The notes under the pieces: model-generated | The model's database searches: none | Told to the model about the DNA's origin: nothing | The model's input: only the letters and a program-made list of their open reading frames with translations | Program-made: the position numbers and the translations under genes | In this document: piece after piece, positions 6,752 through 10,225 of the stretch | Layout: the number at the start of each line of letters is the position of its first letter | Position numbering within the stretch: the first letter of the stretch is position 1 | Source of the DNA: Desulfocapsa sp. | GTDB taxonomy: Bacteria; Desulfobacterota; Desulfobulbia; Desulfobulbales; Desulfocapsaceae | Assembly: GCA_030635405.1 (NCBI GenBank) | Contig: DAOVZA010000039.1 | Coordinates: forward strand, 1-10,225 | DNA length: 10,225 bases | Reading direction: 5' to 3'

Positions 6752-8017
6752 CTAAAGTGTTTCACCATCAGCAATTTTCTTTTTGGTAAAAGCTGATTCT
6801 TCCGTATGTGAATTAATAATACAGTTCCGGCCAATGGTCACCCCTGACGGAATACAAGCCTCCTTACCAATCAAAGAGATACCAGTATACAGATGTTTGG
6901 GTTGTTCAATATTAGCAAATTCATGATTTGTTCCTGAACCGATCAGGGAGTCACCAGAAACCTGAACCCGCTTATCACAGATAGCCAAATCCATGCTGCT
7001 GTTTTTACCTACAACACAATCAGCAAAAAGAATGGAGTCTTTCACAACTGCTCCTTCTTCCACCACAACCCCCGGTGCCAGCACAGAATTAATAACAGTA
7101 CCACGTATAATACACCCAGCTGAGATCATGGAGCGACTTACTTTTGCATCACTGCCAAACCGTGCTGGCGGACGATCTGCCGGGCGACCATCAGCCTCAA
7201 TATTGGTTCGGATTCCCCATTCAGCCGGTGATATGGCACTATCACGCCTTATCACATCCATATTGGCTTCCCAATAGGATTGTATTGTTCCCACATCCCT
7301 CCAATACCCATAAAAAGGATAGGCAAAAACATTATCATTATCAATGGCTCTTGGCAGAATATGCATTCCAAAATCCACCTCGGCTTTGTCTTTATAAAGG
7401 GAGTCTAGTAGGTATTTGTAGTCAAAAACGTAAATACCCATGGAGGCAAGATTGGTTTTAGGATTTTCAGGTTTTTCTTCCCATTCGATGATCCTGTTCT
7501 GAGCATCGACAATTCCTGCTCCAAACTGATGGATCTCAGACATGGGAACCACCATCATCCCGATTGTCACATCCGCTTTTTTAAAGCGATGGTATTCAAT
7601 CATGGCATGAAAATCCATATTGTAGATATGGTCACCTGAAAGAAGCACCACTTCATCAGCCGGATTTTTTTCGAGAAAATCAATATTCTGGCGCACGGCA
7701 TCAGCTGTCCCTTTATACCAATCAGAGTCCTGAAAGCCAGTGTGCGGTGGCAATATTTTCAATCCCCTGCTGCGACCAGTAAAATCCCAGGCCTCACCCA
7801 TTCCAAGGTGACGCATAAGTGACAGAGGCTTATACTGGGTGAGTACCCCAACCTTAGTAAGACCTGAGGTCATCACATTACTCAGGCTGAAATCGATTAT
7901 TCGATAATGTCCGGCAAAAGGAACTGCCGGTTTCGCACGACTTTGCACCAAAATGTTTAACCTGCTGCCAACACCTCCGGCAAGGAGCAGTACAAGAGCT
8001 TCTTTTTTTACGCTCAT
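6752..8017 (-). CDS. glgC: Glucose-1-phosphate adenylyltransferase (ADP-glucose pyrophosphorylase), catalytic-type
   Basis: It makes ADP-glucose and pyrophosphate from ATP and glucose-1-phosphate, the committed step of bacterial glycogen synthesis, in the cytoplasm. The 421-residue length is normal. The N-terminal nucleotidyltransferase domain has the intact signature LAGGVGSRL and SRAKPAVPF, so R19 and K29 correspond to E. coli R32 and K42. It also has YKGTADAV, SGDHIY (D129, E. coli D142), EEKPENP (K182, glucose-1-phosphate site, E. coli K195), ASMGIYVFD and WRDVGT (D241, E. coli D276, metal ligand). The C-terminal third is the left-handed beta-helix with hexapeptide-like repeats. Ser26 replaces the E. 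coli activator-site K39, so fructose-1,6-bisphosphate control may differ. Its ATG overlaps the stop of the upstream paralogue as ATGA and has a GGGAGAGG Shine-Dalgarno (8025-8032), indicating co-translation and probably a shared complex. No other glycogen gene is in the window. Confidence 0.95.
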   Translation of the reverse strand: MSVKKEALVLLLAGGVGSRLNILVQSRAKPAVPFAGHYRIIDFSLSNVMTSGLTKVGVLTQYKPLSLMRHLGMGEAWDFTGRSRGLKILPPHTGFQDSDWYKGTADAVRQNIDFLEKNPADEVVLLSGDHIYNMDFHAMIEYHRFKKADVTIGMMVVPMSEIHQFGAGIVDAQNRIIEWEEKPENPKTNLASMGIYVFDYKYLLDSLYKDKAEVDFGMHILPRAIDNDNVFAYPFYGYWRDVGTIQSYWEANMDVIRRDSAISPAEWGIRTNIEADGRPADRPPARFGSDAKVSRSMISAGCIIRGTVINSVLAPGVVVEEGAVVKDSILFADCVVGKNSSMDLAICDKRVQVSGDSLIGSGTNHEFANIEQPKHLYTGISLIGKEACIPSGVTIGRNCIINSHTEESAFTKKKIADGETL

Positions 8018-9285
8018 TTCAGCACCTCTCCCGCTTCAACACTTTTAATGTTAACCCATTGCTCAGGAGTAATGTTAGGGTAGACATTAGCTCCTTCACC
8101 GATACACATTTTTTCTGGTATATGGTTGTTCCATCCGATAAGTGTGACAGGAGTATTCTCTCCCCTAACCATGGAACCGATGCAGCCCCCCTCAGCAAAA
8201 CTGGAATTAACATCAGCAATAACCTTCTTGAGTCTGCAATTCTCCCCGATTCGATTATTAAAGAAGAGAACAGAATCTTCTACAACTGCTCCCTTTTCAA
8301 CATGTACACCGGGAAATAAAATAGAATTTTTTACAGTTCCGTCAACGACACATCCATTATAAACCAGACTGTTACTGATCGTTGCTCCCTCTTGAATCAG
8401 TGCCGGTTGTGCGTCTCTAATCCCTCGATGTTCCATATTTGTACGCAGGCCCCAAGCCTCCATGTCTATGGATGGATTATCCCCAAGCAGATCCATGTTT
8501 GCCTGCCAGTATTCTTCAGTTGTACCTGTATAGCCCCAATATCCTCTATACTTATACCCATAGACCTTTTTCCCTTCAGCCATAAGTTGAGGAATGATAT
8601 CTCTACCAAATTCAAATGAATCTGTCTTTTGGTTATCCCCAAGAACCTGATATAACACTTCAGGCTTAAAGATCAGAACAGTAAGGGACGCCCAGTCTGC
8701 TTCAGGAGTTTCTGGTTTTTCCCAGTAACCTGTAACCTTTCCACCTACTTTGCCATCTTCTTTATCAATTGCAGCGACACCGAAACGATGTGCTTTGTCC
8801 TTATCGACCTGGACAAAGGCAATGGTTACATCGGCATCTTTTTTATGGTGATAACTGATGATATCCTGGTAATCCATCTTGTAGATATGATCCCCTGAGA
8901 GAATCAATATTTCTTCAGGATTATGATATTTGATAAAATCTAGATTTTTATAAACAGCATCTGCTGATCCACGATACCAGCCCGCATGATCCATATTGTC
9001 ACTGTTATCTATAAAGGGTGGAAGGATGGAAACGCCACGATGCCGACCAACCATATCCCAAGCAGCGCCTGTACCGATATGGTTGATGAGGGAATAACTT
9101 CGATATTGTGAAAGGATTGCAATCTGTTCAATCCCAGAATGGAGAAGGTTGCTCAGTGGAAAATCGATGACCCTAGCAAAACCACCAAAGGGAACAGCGG
9201 ATTTGGGTCGATAATAGGTAAGGACATTAAGTTTATCGACACGACTGCCGGCAAGAATCATTGCAAGTGTTGAAGATTTCAGCAT
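8014..9285 (-). CDS. Degenerate ADP-glucose pyrophosphorylase paralogue (GlgC-like, probable regulatory subunit)
   Basis: The 423-residue protein is GlgC-like from end to end: a nucleotidyltransferase domain with SGDHIYKMDY (D132 kept) and YWEKPETP (K190 kept), then a left-handed beta-helix. Key signatures are altered, however. The ATP loop GGxGxRL reads GSRVDKL, with K18 where E. coli has R32. RAKPAV reads RPKSAV, and GTADAV reads GSADAV. ASMGIYVFD is replaced by ASLTVLIFK, and WRDVGT reads WGYTGT, putting Tyr252 where the metal-binding Asp (E. coli D276) should be. It therefore probably has little or no catalytic activity. Because it is coupled by an ATGA overlap to an intact GlgC, I infer a heteromeric enzyme in which this chain is regulatory, like plant large subunits or Firmicutes GlgD. 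A separate sugar nucleotidyltransferase activity is the alternative. The ATG has GGAG four bases upstream, and the gene starts 50 bases after the DHH gene's stop codon. Confidence 0.88.
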   Translation of the reverse strand: MLKSSTLAMILAGSRVDKLNVLTYYRPKSAVPFGGFARVIDFPLSNLLHSGIEQIAILSQYRSYSLINHIGTGAAWDMVGRHRGVSILPPFIDNSDNMDHAGWYRGSADAVYKNLDFIKYHNPEEILILSGDHIYKMDYQDIISYHHKKDADVTIAFVQVDKDKAHRFGVAAIDKEDGKVGGKVTGYWEKPETPEADWASLTVLIFKPEVLYQVLGDNQKTDSFEFGRDIIPQLMAEGKKVYGYKYRGYWGYTGTTEEYWQANMDLLGDNPSIDMEAWGLRTNMEHRGIRDAQPALIQEGATISNSLVYNGCVVDGTVKNSILFPGVHVEKGAVVEDSVLFFNNRIGENCRLKKVIADVNSSFAEGGCIGSMVRGENTPVTLIGWNNHIPEKMCIGEGANVYPNITPEQWVNIKSVEAGEVLK

Positions 9286-9335
9286 TATACTCCATTCCCT
9301 TTCTAATTCTTAGTGTTTATACTTAATTTTGCCCT

Positions 9336-10172
9336 TCATTTCATGTGCCTTGTAGCTAAACGTTTCAGGGTATTTGTGGTGAATTCCTTATCGCCAAGTG
9401 AGAGGTTTTTCAATGGAACTTCTGCTCGTGCAGCCTCTTTATGACCACCAGCGGAACCGACTTCGGCAAAGATTCGTTCTGCGAGCTTTCCGGCACTTTT
9501 CCGGTATCCATCACAGCGAAAGATAACAACCAGCTTTTCATTATAAATGCCTGAAACCAATACCCAGTCAATCTTATCCACATGGTTAAGAAAATCAGCT
9601 ATATTAACCAGGATATCGGGGTTTCTCACCTTTCCAAGATGGGTATAAAATCTCCCCTTCGTGTAGGTCAGATTATTGAGTGCAACATTGAAATATTTAA
9701 GCTCTGAGCGACGCATGTCGGCCAACTCAAATTTCTTCACAAGGTTTCGATTGGCAATATTAAAAAGATATCGAAAAGAGATACCGTCAGCCAGCACAGA
9801 TTGCTTGGAAAAATCCTGAGTATCCACCTTAATGGCGTAAAAAAGAGCAGTGGCAAGCGCAACTGAAGGTTTCATATTGCCAGCTCGTAGATATTCAATC
9901 AGCATCGTTGAACAGGCACCATATTGAGGTCGAATATCCACAAAGGGAACCTCATGATCCAATGTTACAGGATGATGATCAATAATAGCATCGAACTCAA
10001 TTCTTTCAAAAACAGGGAGATGGCTCGGTTGAGAATCAACCAGAACTTTTTTGCTGAATTCCTGGACTTTTATATTGCCAAGACGTTCCAGGGGGATTTT
10101 AAGACGTTCCACCATGGAAACATTATTCAAACGACGAATTTCGTTGGGATGGGCGATACTAACCGATTTCAC
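9336..10172 (-). CDS. DHH/DHHA1 family phosphoesterase (NrnA-like), lacking motif I as read from GTG
   Basis: DHH-DHHA1 proteins are metal-dependent phosphoesterases acting on nanoRNAs, cyclic dinucleotides or pAp; the substrate here is unknown. From the GTG at 10172 the frame gives 278 residues with motif II (VLVDSQP, D46), the DHH motif (IIDHHPV, 65-67), motif IV (KVDTQDF, D117) and a C-terminal DHHA1 domain with GSAGGHKEAARA (239-250). Motif I, which supplies metal-binding residues at the N-terminus of the family, is absent from this product. It is visible upstream in the same frame (PDALACAL, encoded at 10223-10200) but separated by an in-frame TAA. The GTG has no convincing Shine-Dalgarno. 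Either the gene is recently broken, or the base is a sequencing error, or the two parts are made separately or by readthrough. It heads the leftward operon with the two GlgC paralogues, and its original start is outside the window. Confidence 0.8.
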   Translation of the reverse strand: MKSVSIAHPNEIRRLNNVSMVERLKIPLERLGNIKVQEFSKKVLVDSQPSHLPVFERIEFDAIIDHHPVTLDHEVPFVDIRPQYGACSTMLIEYLRAGNMKPSVALATALFYAIKVDTQDFSKQSVLADGISFRYLFNIANRNLVKKFELADMRRSELKYFNVALNNLTYTKGRFYTHLGKVRNPDILVNIADFLNHVDKIDWVLVSGIYNEKLVVIFRCDGYRKSAGKLAERIFAEVGSAGGHKEAARAEVPLKNLSLGDKEFTTNTLKRLATRHMK

Positions 10173-10175
10173 TCG

Positions 10176-10225
10176 TTAACTAATAATATGCTTTATGGTA
10201 AGCGCACAGGCCAAAGCATCCGGAT
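10176..10225 (-). pseudogene. N-terminal motif-I fragment of the DHH phosphoesterase, ended by in-frame TAA
   Basis: Entering from the right edge on the minus strand, the frame reads PDALACALTIKHIIS and then TAA (10178-10176), one codon before the GTG of the following reading frame. This matches the motif I plus first helix of DHH proteins (usually H-x-N-P-D-x-D-A-L followed by a helix). The sequence after the stop continues the fold in the same frame with no insertion or deletion. The break is therefore a single nonsense codon, not a frameshift. Confidence 0.65.

Overview
This window holds chromosomal genes from a Gram-negative bacterium. An outer-membrane TonB-dependent receptor with a terminal Phe, periplasmic signal peptides and a TonB/binding-protein/histidine-kinase cluster show a double membrane. 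The moderately AT-rich base composition and the gene mix (tandem GlgC-type enzymes behind a DHH-family protein, and a GufA-like ZIP transporter) are reminiscent of sulfate-reducing or sulfur-disproportionating Desulfobacterota, perhaps Desulfobulbales. That placement is an impression from gene content, not a demonstrated assignment. No phage, IS element, CRISPR array or resistance gene is visible.

Layout. (1) Positions 1-110 are the 3' end of an unrecognised gene, followed by a hairpin at 184-215 that looks like a terminator. (2) Positions 256-468 hold a protein-like reading frame with no normal start codon, possibly the remnant of a truncated gene. (3) A GufA-type ZIP metal transporter runs leftward (497-1312). 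It diverges from a rightward operon, and putative back-to-back promoters lie between them. (4) The rightward operon (1533-6542) encodes a TonB-dependent outer-membrane receptor, a periplasmic ABC_sub_bind-type protein and a membrane hybrid histidine kinase with a CHASE8-like periplasmic sensor. The three genes are coupled by a 1-base gap and then a TTGA overlap. No ABC permease, ATPase or DNA-binding response regulator accompanies them, so the set looks more like a signalling chain than a transporter. (5) A tRNA-Arg(CCU) gene lies at 6658-6734. (6) A leftward operon holds a DHH/DHHA1 phosphoesterase (9336 to beyond the window edge) and two tandem ADP-glucose pyrophosphorylase paralogues (8014-9285 and 6752-8017) that overlap by ATGA.

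Two observations stand out. First, the upstream GlgC paralogue has lost several catalytic and metal-binding signature residues while its translationally coupled downstream partner keeps them all. This suggests a catalytic/regulatory heteromeric enzyme built on the same principle as the plant large/small subunits. Second, the DHH gene has an in-frame TAA between motif I and motif II, so either the gene is broken or the visible GTG-started product lacks the first metal-binding motif.
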